Source: Thermaurantimonas sp046295455 (lineage in GTDB: Bacteria; Bacteroidota; Bacteroidia; Flavobacteriales; Schleiferiaceae). From it: DNA of 64,000 nucleotides. The stretch lies in NCBI GenBank assembly GCA_046295455.1, contig JBKBNI010000006.1:104425-168424 (forward strand), given 5' to 3'. The notes beneath the pieces were generated by a model. It did no database searches, was not told the origin of the DNA, and saw only the letters and a program-made list of their open reading frames with translations. Each line of letters begins with the position of its first letter. The stretch's first letter is position 1. Below are positions 17,164-26,065 of the stretch, piece after piece. The translations under genes were made by a program, and so were the position numbers.

Positions 17164-19283
17164 TCGATTTTCCTACTTTTAGTATCATTAGGTTCGTCGC
17201 ACTGGAGTATCACCGTGAAGGTGCTTCCTTCTCCTTCTTTGGAAGATACAAGTAGATCGCCTTTGTGTTCTCTGATAATCTGTTTGCAAATTCTCAAACC
17301 TATTCCATTTGATTTTTCTCCTTCCGTACCAAGGCGACCGTCCAAAGATTCATCTGAAAGGATTTTTTTCAGGTCCGACGGAGAAATACCCACACCTTGA
17401 TCAGACACTGAAATTTCTACGTAATTTGGTTTTTTTGCGGCCAGTATTGTTATGACACTATTTCTATAGCTGAACTTTATGGCATTGCCAATCAGATTGT
17501 TTAGCAAACTCCAGATTTTGTAGTAATCTGCGTAACAGTATATATCTTCTGAAATCTCCTTTTGTATCCGAATGTTTTTAGCATTTGCCTGTTGGATATT
17601 GGTGCTGATCGAGCTTTCGATAATAGATCTCAAATTGTGAATATTTTTTTCAGTGGAGGTGGACGATGATTTTAGTAGGTTGGAAATAAATTCAAGAGAA
17701 TGCTGGGCTTCAATCCGGATAAGTTCTAAATATGTTTTTGATTCGTTGAGGTGTTGTTCATTCAGTAGTATCTCAGCAAGTCCTTTAATTGACGAGATAG
17801 GATTTCGAAGATCATGAGCCATGTGTTTTAGCAAAAATTTGTTATAAAGTTGTGATTCACTTAGTTTGAGATTGGTCTCTGTAAGTTCTGAATTGATCTT
17901 TTTCAGTTCATTGGCTAATTCTTGTTCCTTTTTCAAATAGAGTTTATTTCTTTCCGACTGTCTGTATAGTATGTATATAAAGAGTAATAGGCCAAAAGAT
18001 ATTACAAAAGAAATAGCTAAAGTGTAACGGTTTTCTTTTAAATTCAAATGGTATTTTTCTTCCGATATTTTATTAAGAAGATTCATGTATTGACGAGTGG
18101 TATTTATAGTGTTATTGAGCATTATTGTACGGGAGATGCTATCGAGTATGGCATCCGAAGTAAATTTTGAAATATAAGAGCACTTATAGTCAGATATCCG
18201 TGCACATACGGCAGATTTTATTTCAAAAAATTCAGCCGTGATTTTATTCTTTGTTGCCAGAATATCTTTTGATTTTTGTTCCAGACTATCAATTATTTTC
18301 AAAGCTTCGGGTACTTTATTTTGCTTCAAGTATGACAGGGCGAGCAGGCTGGCAGATCTGAACTGGATTCTGGTTCGGAAATTTTTTACATTGGGCGTAT
18401 TGGCAAATAGATGATGAAGTATGCTGTCCGCTTTTTGGTACATTCCTTTTTCAACAAATATTTTTGCGTAGCCATACTTCAGATCAGCCTCTGAAAGGGC
18501 GGCATATTGGGTGTTTGAAGAATCAATTTTATACATTGAGTCAATGAATATCGAAGCCCTGTTTAAGGCCACAATTGCACTGTCATATATGTATAGATGG
18601 ATATACGCATTGGAAAGCAGTTTATTTATATGAAATTTCATAGAGACAATATTGAAAGCATTGATATTATCTGTCATTTCGGGTGTATCAAGAGATTTGA
18701 TGGATTCCATCAGGAAATCAATGCTTTCAAAATACTTTTCCTGATTGTAGAGAATGTTGCCGAGTTGATATAAACGGGATGCATTGTCTAAGCTGCTGGA
18801 AGAATTTGTTTTTTGGGTATGATATATGATTTCAATCACATAGGAGGTGGCATCGTCGAATTTCAAAAGTTTGTTAGCGACTGAAGACGCATTGTTTAGG
18901 GTGTACGTGAGATAGTCTAGAAATTCTTCAGAATATCTTCTGGCTATTTCCAACGATTTTTTAAAATATAATTCTGACTCATGGTATTTTTCCAGTCGAA
19001 AACAATAATGACCTAATATGTTTTCTCTGAAACTTTTCAATATGTCGTGTGGCTCATAGAATTGCTCCAGACTATCAATATAAGTCATTAATTTCAAGGA
19101 ATCATCATAATAATCATTTATGAAAAGTTCTTCTAATACTTCTGTCAGAGTATTATCAGAAATCACCCGTTTTCCAGACTTCGTATTGGTACTGCAAGAA
19201 ATCGTGAAAACAATAAGAATCAAGGATAAAATCAATCGGCGGACTGCGAAATATCCATTTACTTGCAGGAAAAGGCTATCCAT
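17160..19283 (-). CDS. TPR-containing sensor histidine kinase
   Basis: Orphan sensor kinase of 707 residues. A hydrophobic N-terminal segment ends at TISC (Cys30), either a signal peptide or an imperfect lipobox. Residues about 45-410 are helical repeats resembling TPRs and would be periplasmic. One membrane helix (about 421-440) is followed by a coiled coil (445-480) and a HisKA domain with phospho-acceptor His490 in HMAHDLRNPISS. The ATPase domain has the N box (NLIGNAIKFS, Asn600), SDQGVGIS and NGIGLRICKQI. No receiver domain or response-regulator gene is adjacent. The gene is more AT-rich than its neighbours. Confidence 0.9.
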   Translation of the reverse strand: MDSLFLQVNGYFAVRRLILSLILIVFTISCSTNTKSGKRVISDNTLTEVLEELFINDYYDDSLKLMTYIDSLEQFYEPHDILKSFRENILGHYCFRLEKYHESELYFKKSLEIARRYSEEFLDYLTYTLNNASSVANKLLKFDDATSYVIEIIYHTQKTNSSSSLDNASRLYQLGNILYNQEKYFESIDFLMESIKSLDTPEMTDNINAFNIVSMKFHINKLLSNAYIHLYIYDSAIVALNRASIFIDSMYKIDSSNTQYAALSEADLKYGYAKIFVEKGMYQKADSILHHLFANTPNVKNFRTRIQFRSASLLALSYLKQNKVPEALKIIDSLEQKSKDILATKNKITAEFFEIKSAVCARISDYKCSYISKFTSDAILDSISRTIMLNNTINTTRQYMNLLNKISEEKYHLNLKENRYTLAISFVISFGLLLFIYILYRQSERNKLYLKKEQELANELKKINSELTETNLKLSESQLYNKFLLKHMAHDLRNPISSIKGLAEILLNEQHLNESKTYLELIRIEAQHSLEFISNLLKSSSTSTEKNIHNLRSIIESSISTNIQQANAKNIRIQKEISEDIYCYADYYKIWSLLNNLIGNAIKFSYRNSVITILAAKKPNYVEISVSDQGVGISPSDLKKILSDESLDGRLGTEGEKSNGIGLRICKQIIREHKGDLLVSSKEGEGSTFTVILQCDEPNDTKSRKID

Positions 19284-19380
19284 TTTTAAGCTTTAACACC
19301 TTTTTTGATACTTATTTTGACAAGTGCAAAAGAACAAAAAAAAAACAACATATTATGAAATTTAAAAATTTTTAAGTAAA

Positions 19381-20574
19381 GTGATTCGTACAATTTTCTA
19401 CACAAGAATTTGTATAATTTTTTTATTGCAAATTCTTTTTTTCATCTCTGGAATGGCTCAAAATGAAACAGATGAGCGTGCACTCGTCAAAATAGAAGAT
19501 GGAATTAGCCTCGAACGCGATACATTGTTTCTTTTGAATCTAAGACTTCGAATTCAAAACCGTTTTGGCCTAATTGTGCACGATCAACAAGAGGCCCCCG
19601 AATTTGATGCGAGAGTGCGTCGGCTCAGATTAAGGCTAGACGGATATATTTTAAATCCAAGATTTCAGTACTATGTCCAACTTTCTTTTTCGCAAGCCGA
19701 TCAGGAGTTGGATCGAAGCAATACTCCACAGATTATACGCGATGCTATTTTGTACTACGTATTTACGGACAAGTTCTATGTAGGCTTTGGACAGTCCAAA
19801 TTGCCCGGAAACCGCCAGCGGGTAATTTCATCAGGCAGCCTTCAGTTCGTGGATCGTTCATGGGCTAATTCAACTTTCAACCTGGATAGGGACTTCGGTT
19901 TTTTTGCTTATTATAAAATGACCTTCCGAAATCAATATTTCTTTTTAAAAGGCGCCTTGACTACCGGAGAGGGTCGTAATGCGCAGATTACATCATCGGG
20001 ACTTTGCTACACAGCCAGGTTGGAATGGCTGCCATTTGGCAGGTTTAAAAATGCCGGTGATTACACGGAGGGAGATCTGGAGATGGAGGAGAGCCCAAAG
20101 CTTTCGCTGGCCGGGGGCTACTCGTATAACAATAATACCAGACGCTCCGGTGGGCAAATCGGCGTTCCGCTATTTGGCCTTCGAAGTTTTTCGACCATAT
20201 ATGCTGACGCTATGTTGAAATACCGTGGGTGGGCATTACAATCGGAATTCTATCGGCGGCATGCCAGTAATCCGATCACTCAAAATGAAGAAGGAGAAAT
20301 TGCTTTTATTTACAATGGATATGGGCATGCTACTCAGCTAAGTAAATACATGAGGTCCGGATGGGAAATAGCGCTGCGCTGGGCTTCTACGATGCCTGAT
20401 GACGACATTAAGTCTTTCGCTACTCGATTTGACGAATATTTGGCTGGAGTGACTTATTATTTGAGAGGGCATCGCATTAAAGGCCAGTTTAATGGAGGTT
20501 ATGTAGATAAATTTGTGTCTCAACAGCGTAGGAGGGATGTATTAATTACCTTTCAGGTAGAATTTGGTTTTTAA
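19381..20574 (+). CDS. Phosphate-selective porin O/P-like outer-membrane protein
   Basis: Predicted 16-stranded porin of the OprO/OprP family, 397 residues. A GTG start gives a signal peptide ending at GMA|QNETDE. The body shows RVRRLRLRLDGYILNPRF, FYVGFGQSKLPGNRQRVISSG and FVDRSWANSTF blocks, all typical of this family, then alternating strand pattern to a terminal Phe (VEFGF), the usual outer-membrane insertion signal. Substrate may be phosphate or another anion and cannot be told from the sequence. hemW follows after 11 bases. Confidence 0.85.
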   Translation: MIRTIFYTRICIIFLLQILFFISGMAQNETDERALVKIEDGISLERDTLFLLNLRLRIQNRFGLIVHDQQEAPEFDARVRRLRLRLDGYILNPRFQYYVQLSFSQADQELDRSNTPQIIRDAILYYVFTDKFYVGFGQSKLPGNRQRVISSGSLQFVDRSWANSTFNLDRDFGFFAYYKMTFRNQYFFLKGALTTGEGRNAQITSSGLCYTARLEWLPFGRFKNAGDYTEGDLEMEESPKLSLAGGYSYNNNTRRSGGQIGVPLFGLRSFSTIYADAMLKYRGWALQSEFYRRHASNPITQNEEGEIAFIYNGYGHATQLSKYMRSGWEIALRWASTMPDDDIKSFATRFDEYLAGVTYYLRGHRIKGQFNGGYVDKFVSQQRRRDVLITFQVEFGF

Positions 20575-20585
20575 ATCCGAAAGCG

Positions 20586-21707
20586 ATGCCCGGTATCTAT
20601 GTACACATACCGTTTTGTCACAAAGCGTGTCACTACTGCAATTTTCATTTTTCTACCAACCTCCGGACTGTAGATGGTACTCTTCGGGCTATCGTGCGAG
20701 AAGCAGAGCTCATGGCTCCTGATTTCAGGACCACAACCTTTACCACCCTCTACTTCGGAGGGGGTACCCCTTCGCTACTCGAAACCAGTCAGCTGAATTC
20801 GGTTTTTCAAACCCTCTGTCAGAACTATCATCTTCAGCTACAGGAGTGCACCCTCGAAGTAAATCCGGAAGACATCCGCAGCGAGAAGCTGGTAGCCTGG
20901 AAGTCGATGGGGTTTGACAGGCTAAGTATCGGAATCCAATCTTTTGACGATCGGTTTTTAAACGCTTTCAACCGAAACCACACTGCTTACCAGGCAAAAG
21001 AGAGCATTAAAAAGGCCGCAAAGGCCGGATTTCGACATTTTAATGTGGATTTGATTTTTGGATTTCCGGGTCAACGTCTCGATCAGTGGGCCACTGATTT
21101 AAAAATGGTAATTGATCTGCATCCCGACCACATCAGCATATATGCTCTTACCCGGGAAGAGAGCACCGTCTATGACCATATGGTAAAGAAGAAAAAGTTA
21201 AATGAACTGGATGAGTACCTGCTGTCAGAGATGTTTTTTCTCGCAGACGATGTATTGACATCTGCCGGATATGACCATTATGAGATTTCTAACTATGCCC
21301 TTCCTGGCCATGTAGCCAGACACAACAGCAGCTATTGGAGCGGTGATATCTACCTTGGCATTGGCCCGTCGGCACACAGTTTTTTTGGTCAATCCCGACG
21401 ATGGAACCTGTCCAATAATGCACGCTATGAAAAAGCAGTAATGAGTGGCCTGAAGTGGTATGATGAAGAATTGCTGACGGATACTATTCGCTTCAATGAA
21501 TTAATCATCACAGGTATCCGTACCTCTGCAGGAATTCCTATAGAAAAATGCCGCGCTTTGATCCCTGATGACACCTATAACCGCTGGTGGGACAAAGCCT
21601 GTACGCTGATACAAAAAGGAATACTCCAAAAGGTGAATAATTATTTGATATTGGACAATCGATACAGATTCATTTCAGATAAGTACGCTGTAGCGCTCAT
21701 GATTTAA
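20586..21707 (+). CDS. hemW: HemW-like radical SAM haem chaperone
   Basis: Radical SAM protein of 373 residues. The CX3CX2C cluster motif sits in HIPFCHKACHYCNF (Cys11, 15, 18), with the GGGTPSLL SAM-binding block and the EVNPEDI segment after it. HemW proteins resemble coproporphyrinogen dehydrogenase HemN but act in haem delivery to respiratory enzymes. The short N-terminus and the RLSIGIQSFDD block favour HemW over HemN. It follows the porin gene by 11 bases and converges on the O-antigen ligase-like gene. Confidence 0.9.
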   Translation: MPGIYVHIPFCHKACHYCNFHFSTNLRTVDGTLRAIVREAELMAPDFRTTTFTTLYFGGGTPSLLETSQLNSVFQTLCQNYHLQLQECTLEVNPEDIRSEKLVAWKSMGFDRLSIGIQSFDDRFLNAFNRNHTAYQAKESIKKAAKAGFRHFNVDLIFGFPGQRLDQWATDLKMVIDLHPDHISIYALTREESTVYDHMVKKKKLNELDEYLLSEMFFLADDVLTSAGYDHYEISNYALPGHVARHNSSYWSGDIYLGIGPSAHSFFGQSRRWNLSNNARYEKAVMSGLKWYDEELLTDTIRFNELIITGIRTSAGIPIEKCRALIPDDTYNRWWDKACTLIQKGILQKVNNYLILDNRYRFISDKYAVALMI

Positions 21708-21731
21708 AAAAAGAGATTTAACACGCATAAA

Positions 21732-22943
21732 CTAATCATCACTAAATGCAGCTAACAACGGTATAAAAAAAGCCACAAAAAAGACCCCTGATTGTCGCTG
21801 TAGGATGGATTCAGTAAGCATGGATAAAAACACAACAAACACAAACATTCTGGTCATAATCGAATGCGTTGAAAAAAACGTGAACAACAACATGCCGATA
21901 AGGCCCAGTACACCAATGCCTCGCTCAGCGATAGCCTGTAAAAACTGATTATGGTAGTTGTAGTGTCCGTCGCGCAGATAATATACCTGTGTACCATCCC
22001 AAAATTCTTCTTCTACGGTAGATAGGCGACTCATCAAAAGCTGATCCGCTACACCGGGTTTGAATCCGAAAGCAGGCATTTCCTTAATCACGGATAATGA
22101 CTCCTTCCAGATAAATTTGCGGTGATTGGTCTGTTTGTCATTTACTTTGGTATTCATACTTCTAAACTCGTCTGATGTTTCAAGGATTCTTCGCTTTACT
22201 TCCGGAATCTGAGAAAAGACCAGGAGTGTAATCAAAAAAAGTAGTACTGCTTTGGGATTAAAAGGGATTTTTTTTTGAAAAAATGCATGCGTAAAAAATG
22301 CAATCAGAAGCATTAAATAAATAAACCATTGCATTCGAGAGGATAGCAATATGACTGCAATGCTGAGTATAATAAAAATTGAATAAATATGGTTCTTTTT
22401 TTTAAAAAAACTGCCCCAAAGCAGAAAGACAAGCGCCCCGTTGAAGTACATTCCGAGATAGTGTACCGGCAAGAAGTAGTAGGGAGAACGTTTTGAATAC
22501 TCAATGGAGACATCTTTTAGTTCTGTCCAAAGAAAAAAGAGTATGAATATGAGAGCTGAGAGCACTGAAGATAAGATGAAATACTTCAATAATATCGGAA
22601 GAATTTTTTCTCTAAAAGCCTGATAGTGTATCACAAAAGGAAGCCCCCAAAATAGAAGGGGTATTTGTACACTCATGACCTCTCTATACATTGGATCATC
22701 GATATATGATATCCCGCTCAAAAAATACAGAGCCATGAGGACGACGACAAGAAAGGATTTTTTGTTAAAAACTGTATTTTTAAAGTCAAAAAACAGCATG
22801 TATATCCACCCGATTCCAGCGAACATCATCCCAATAGACGCAGGTAAAAATGTGGGTTGAAAAGGAAGAAGGATCGTATAATATACGACCCCTACAGCCG
22901 TGATGAGATATCCCATCTTGATGCCAGCTGCTTCAGAACGCAT
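21732..22943 (-). CDS. O-antigen ligase/polymerase-like membrane protein
   Basis: Polytopic inner-membrane protein of 403 residues with roughly ten to twelve hydrophobic segments. A soluble loop in the second half includes FGFKPGVADQ and YNYHNQFLQAIAERG, resembling the Wzy_C/WaaL motif HNxFLQ...E.G used by O-antigen ligases and polymerases. The ATG overlaps the stop of the S41 protease by one base, so they form one transcript. It may join lipid-linked glycan to a lipid or to another glycan unit; partner and sugar are unknown. Confidence 0.78.
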   Translation of the reverse strand: MRSEAAGIKMGYLITAVGVVYYTILLPFQPTFLPASIGMMFAGIGWIYMLFFDFKNTVFNKKSFLVVVLMALYFLSGISYIDDPMYREVMSVQIPLLFWGLPFVIHYQAFREKILPILLKYFILSSVLSALIFILFFLWTELKDVSIEYSKRSPYYFLPVHYLGMYFNGALVFLLWGSFFKKKNHIYSIFIILSIAVILLSSRMQWFIYLMLLIAFFTHAFFQKKIPFNPKAVLLFLITLLVFSQIPEVKRRILETSDEFRSMNTKVNDKQTNHRKFIWKESLSVIKEMPAFGFKPGVADQLLMSRLSTVEEEFWDGTQVYYLRDGHYNYHNQFLQAIAERGIGVLGLIGMLLFTFFSTHSIMTRMFVFVVFLSMLTESILQRQSGVFFVAFFIPLLAAFSDD

Positions 22944-24574
22944 TAATTTCTTAGTATTTTCTGATACAGCTCACTATCGCTCAATACTTTGATCGCCTCG
23001 GAGACATCGGTGTCAGCTGCGAGAGATTTTTGAATTCTTCCTTCCTGATACGCTACGCGTGATACAATTTCTTCCTCAAGATAGCGCTTTATTTCTGCTT
23101 TGTTGTTTTCTAAGTCGTCTTCTTTCGAGCGTTGAAAGCGCTTTTTGAGTTTTTTGAGCTCATTTTCAATCTCAGAGTAGTACTGTTCGTCTTTGGTGGT
23201 TTCTATGATTTCCTGAAGGAGTTTTTCGGTGCGAGTTTGATAATTCAGTTCTTTGTCTTTGATCCAGGTCATGAAAGCCATCCAATCAGCGTCGGATAAA
23301 CTGAATTTTACATCGATAGATGTACTGCCTTTGTCGGCGATATATTCTGTCACCCAATCAAACAGCAAGTTATTTTGGATCAGTGCTGTAAGAACCGGAG
23401 AGAATTTTCTGGGCTCGGTGACGATGTCCGGGTCGATTCCTCCTCCATCGTAGACCACTCGTCCGCTGCGTGTGGTAAAACTGCGTCGAAGTGAATCAGG
23501 TATAGATGAGACAGATCCGTCTTCATTGCGCTGGGAGTAGTTGATCGCCTGGATACACCGGCCGGAGGGCGTGTAGTACTTGCTGACGGTGACTTTTAGC
23601 TGAGCTCCGTAGCTGAGTTTTCGGGTTTGCTGCACTAGCCCCTTTCCGAATGACCGCTGACCAATCACAACACCCCGGTCCAGATCCTGGATCGCGCCCG
23701 ACACTATTTCAGAGGCAGAGGCAGAACCTCTGTTGATAAGTACCACCAGGGGAACGGATGTATTGACCGGATTGTCAAGCGTGCGATAGGATCGCTCCCA
23801 CTCTTTGATTTTGCCGCGTGTACTTACGATTTCCTGTCCTTTGGGGATAAAAATATTGGATACGTTGACCGCTTCGCTCAGTAGTCCGCCCGGGTTACCC
23901 CTTAAATCGAGAATGATGCCCTTGAGATCCGCATTTCTTTGTAAATCAGTCATGGCATCTTTGATTTCTTTGGAAGCTTTGTCCGTAAAGTTTGAAAGAT
24001 TTATGTATCCTATGCCGGGAGCCACATAGCCACAGTAGGGTACGGATTTGATTTGGATCTCTTCGCGCACGATTTTCAAATCCAAAGTATTCTGACCCCT
24101 TTGAACCTTGAGCGTGAAGCTTGTCCCGGGACTACCCTTTAGCAGAGCGCTGACCTCGCTGTCGGTATATCCCTTAAGGGATTTTCCGTCGATGGCCAGC
24201 AGTAAGTCTCCTGCCCGGACTCCTGCCTTGTCTGCCGGTGCATCCTTATACACACTCACTACCATCACATAGTCATCCCGTTTTCGGATGCTGGCTCCTA
24301 TTCCTCCGTATTGGCCGGTAGTCTGTATCCGAAAGTTTTCTATCTCTGATTCTTTAATGTAGCTTGTGTAGGGATCTAATGAACTCAACATTGAGTTAAT
24401 GGCCTTGTCCATCAGTTTGGATGGCTCTGTTTCATCCACGTAATACAGATTGATCTCCTTGAATATGTGAGAGAAAATGTCTAACTGCTTATGGATTTCG
24501 AAATAATTGAGTGAGGAGGCTGATACGAAAATCAGCGATACAAGGGCTATTTTGACTACAGACAATTTTTTCAT
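22943..24574 (-). CDS. S41 C-terminal processing peptidase (CtpA/Prc-like)
   Basis: Periplasmic serine protease of 543 residues. An N-terminal signal or anchor (6-22) is followed by a PDZ domain (about 95-165, with QYGGIGASI and GVRAGDLLLAIDG), then the S41 catalytic domain. The nucleophile is Ser286 in GSASASEIVSG and the general base Lys311 in QRSFGKGLVQ. A charged coiled-coil tail of about 120 residues follows. The open frame extends upstream to 24808 but that part overlaps rnpA; the ATG at 24574 is preferred, 13 bases after the rnpA stop. Confidence 0.93.
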   Translation of the reverse strand: MKKLSVVKIALVSLIFVSASSLNYFEIHKQLDIFSHIFKEINLYYVDETEPSKLMDKAINSMLSSLDPYTSYIKESEIENFRIQTTGQYGGIGASIRKRDDYVMVVSVYKDAPADKAGVRAGDLLLAIDGKSLKGYTDSEVSALLKGSPGTSFTLKVQRGQNTLDLKIVREEIQIKSVPYCGYVAPGIGYINLSNFTDKASKEIKDAMTDLQRNADLKGIILDLRGNPGGLLSEAVNVSNIFIPKGQEIVSTRGKIKEWERSYRTLDNPVNTSVPLVVLINRGSASASEIVSGAIQDLDRGVVIGQRSFGKGLVQQTRKLSYGAQLKVTVSKYYTPSGRCIQAINYSQRNEDGSVSSIPDSLRRSFTTRSGRVVYDGGGIDPDIVTEPRKFSPVLTALIQNNLLFDWVTEYIADKGSTSIDVKFSLSDADWMAFMTWIKDKELNYQTRTEKLLQEIIETTKDEQYYSEIENELKKLKKRFQRSKEDDLENNKAEIKRYLEEEIVSRVAYQEGRIQKSLAADTDVSEAIKVLSDSELYQKILRN

Positions 24575-24587
24575 GGAACTTGATTCA

Positions 24588-24965
24588 TTAGAGTTTTGCA
24601 GGTAATTCTTGTGCCATTTTTTTGAATGCGGTATCGATTTCCGACCAAAATGGCTGTTTTTTTCCAATGTAAATAAACAACAGCGCCAAATTCTTATTGT
24701 GCACCGGTAGAAGATTTTTGTTGAGTCGATATCCTTCGCGAAGGAGGCGTTTAATTCTGTTTCGATCGTGGGCTTTTCGAAAATTTTTTTTGGGGACGGA
24801 AAAAGCAACGCCCCACTCTGGATGATGAGTCCAGATTACTTTTATTGGAAAAAAAACAGCAGACCGGCCGTTTGAAAAGAGCGCATCGAAGACCGATTTC
24901 TTCCGGATGATTTCAGATTTTTGGAGCCTGTAGTTGACCACGGCATCGGTAGTAGCATTTTTCAA
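24588..24965 (-). CDS. rnpA: Ribonuclease P protein component
   Basis: Protein subunit of RNase P, which matures tRNA 5' ends. The basic signature is VPKKNFRKAHDRNRIKRLLRE, with an FFPIKV strand before it. The 125-residue length is normal. The ATG at 24965 sits only 2 bases beyond the 3' end of the upstream tRNA-Leu, leaving no room for a ribosome-binding site once the tRNA is processed. A GTG eight codons in is an alternative start. The usual rpmH neighbour is absent; S41 protease follows by 13 bases. Confidence 0.93.
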   Translation of the reverse strand: MKNATTDAVVNYRLQKSEIIRKKSVFDALFSNGRSAVFFPIKVIWTHHPEWGVAFSVPKKNFRKAHDRNRIKRLLREGYRLNKNLLPVHNKNLALLFIYIGKKQPFWSEIDTAFKKMAQELPAKL

Positions 24966-24967
24966 AG

Positions 24968-25053
24968 TACCCGGGGCGGGACTTGAACCCGCACCCGCAT
25001 TTCTGCAGACAGGATTTTAAGTCCTGCGTGTCTACCGATTCCACCACCCGGGC
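24968..25053 (-). tRNA. tRNA-Leu (anticodon TAA)
   Basis: An 86-base class II tRNA. The acceptor stem GCCCGGG pairs with CCCGGGT (terminal G-U), with discriminator A. The anticodon arm AGGACTTAAAATCCT gives TAA; there is a long variable arm, and the T arm is GCGGGTTCAAGTCCCGC. CCA is not encoded. Confidence 0.96.
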
Positions 25054-25059
25054 TAAATG

Positions 25060-25083
25060 AAAAACCCTCCGAACAACGGAGGG
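25060..25083 (-). terminator. Intrinsic terminator between tRNA-Gly and tRNA-Leu
   Basis: Read on the minus strand: stem CCCTCCG/CGGAGGG with a 5-base loop TTGTT, then five T. It lies 9 bases after tRNA-Gly and 6 bases before the mature 5' end of tRNA-Leu. Confidence 0.75.
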
Positions 25084-25092
25084 ATTTCTCAG

Positions 25093-25165
<73 letters not shown>

Positions 25166-25176
25166 CGTTGGGGTTG

Positions 25177-25184
25177 CAAAGATA
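25177..25184 (-). promoter_or_regulatory. Predicted -7 box (TATCTTTG) for tRNA-Gly
   Basis: Exact TAnnTTTG on the minus strand, 11 bases before the tRNA-Gly 5' end. A TTG lies 22 bases further upstream (25207-25209), a plausible -33 element. Confidence 0.6.
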
Positions 25185-25315
25185 TACTCACCTCAAATTT
25201 TTTTGCAATACCCGTTCAAATATTTTAAGCCCCATGTTACCGACAATAAAAATATTTAAAATCGCACAGTCTCTTTCGCGATATATTCGTGGACTTCAGA
25301 TTGAAAATAGTCTAC

Positions 25316-26065
25316 ATGGTAGAGCTGCTACATGTATCAAAGTCCTTTAAGAAAGGAGAATATGCAATACGGGATCTTACCTTCGAGCTATACAGCGGTC
25401 AAACTGCCGGGCTTATCGGGCCGAACGGAGCCGGAAAAAGCACTACAATCAAATGTATTGCAGGGCTGCTGCGTTTGGACAGTGGTCAGATCACTATAGC
25501 CGGATATCCTCATACATCTATCGAAGCAAAACGAAAGATGGCATATGTGCCTGAAATTCCCGAGCCTTATCCGCTGCTAACGGCCTGGGAACATATGCAG
25601 TTTGTGGCACAGGCCTACGGAATTAACTCCTGGAAACACAGAGCCGAAGAACTATTCGAGCGATTTGAAATGATGGATAATCGCAAAAAACTCGGTCGTG
25701 AACTTTCGAAGGGTATGCGGCAGAAGGTGAGCATTTGTGCGGCTTTTCTCCAAAATCCTGATTTTATTATGCTCGATGAGCCCTTGGTGGGCCTCGATCC
25801 TAAGGCCATTCGGGAAGTTAAAAAACTGATGGAAGAAGAAAAATCAAAAGGCAAAACGCTCCTGATATCCACACACATCCTGGATACGGTGGAGAAATTT
25901 GCAGATCGTTTGCTGATCATGCGATCCGGAAGTCTTATCTGGAATGATTCGCCCGATGCACTCAGATCTCAATTCGGAAATAAGGTGCATTCGCTCGAAG
26001 ACATTTTTTTTACACTTACTCAAAACGCTTCGGAGAATGAGCCAGATAAGAATACTTCTGCTTAA
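25316..26065 (+). CDS. ABC transporter ATP-binding protein
   Basis: Cytoplasmic ATPase of an ABC exporter, 249 residues. Walker A is GPNGAGKST (about 34-42), the signature reads ELSKGMRQKVS, Walker B is FIMLDEP and the switch histidine is in STHILD. The LSKGM form and short length fit the ABC-2/drug-exporter class. The ATG at 25316 is used; an upstream GTG (25289) would only add nine residues. It overlaps the membrane-protein gene by 29 bases, so the two make one transporter. Confidence 0.93.
   Translation: MVELLHVSKSFKKGEYAIRDLTFELYSGQTAGLIGPNGAGKSTTIKCIAGLLRLDSGQITIAGYPHTSIEAKRKMAYVPEIPEPYPLLTAWEHMQFVAQAYGINSWKHRAEELFERFEMMDNRKKLGRELSKGMRQKVSICAAFLQNPDFIMLDEPLVGLDPKAIREVKKLMEEEKSKGKTLLISTHILDTVEKFADRLLIMRSGSLIWNDSPDALRSQFGNKVHSLEDIFFTLTQNASENEPDKNTSA

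Noticed and set aside
24575..24808. N-terminal extension of the S41 protease
   Set aside because: The extension overlaps rnpA on the same strand; the ATG at 24574 gives a normal signal or anchor sequence.
25944..26036. N-terminal extension of the ABC exporter membrane subunit
   Set aside because: It lies inside the ATPase gene in another frame; the ATG at 26037 is the natural start.
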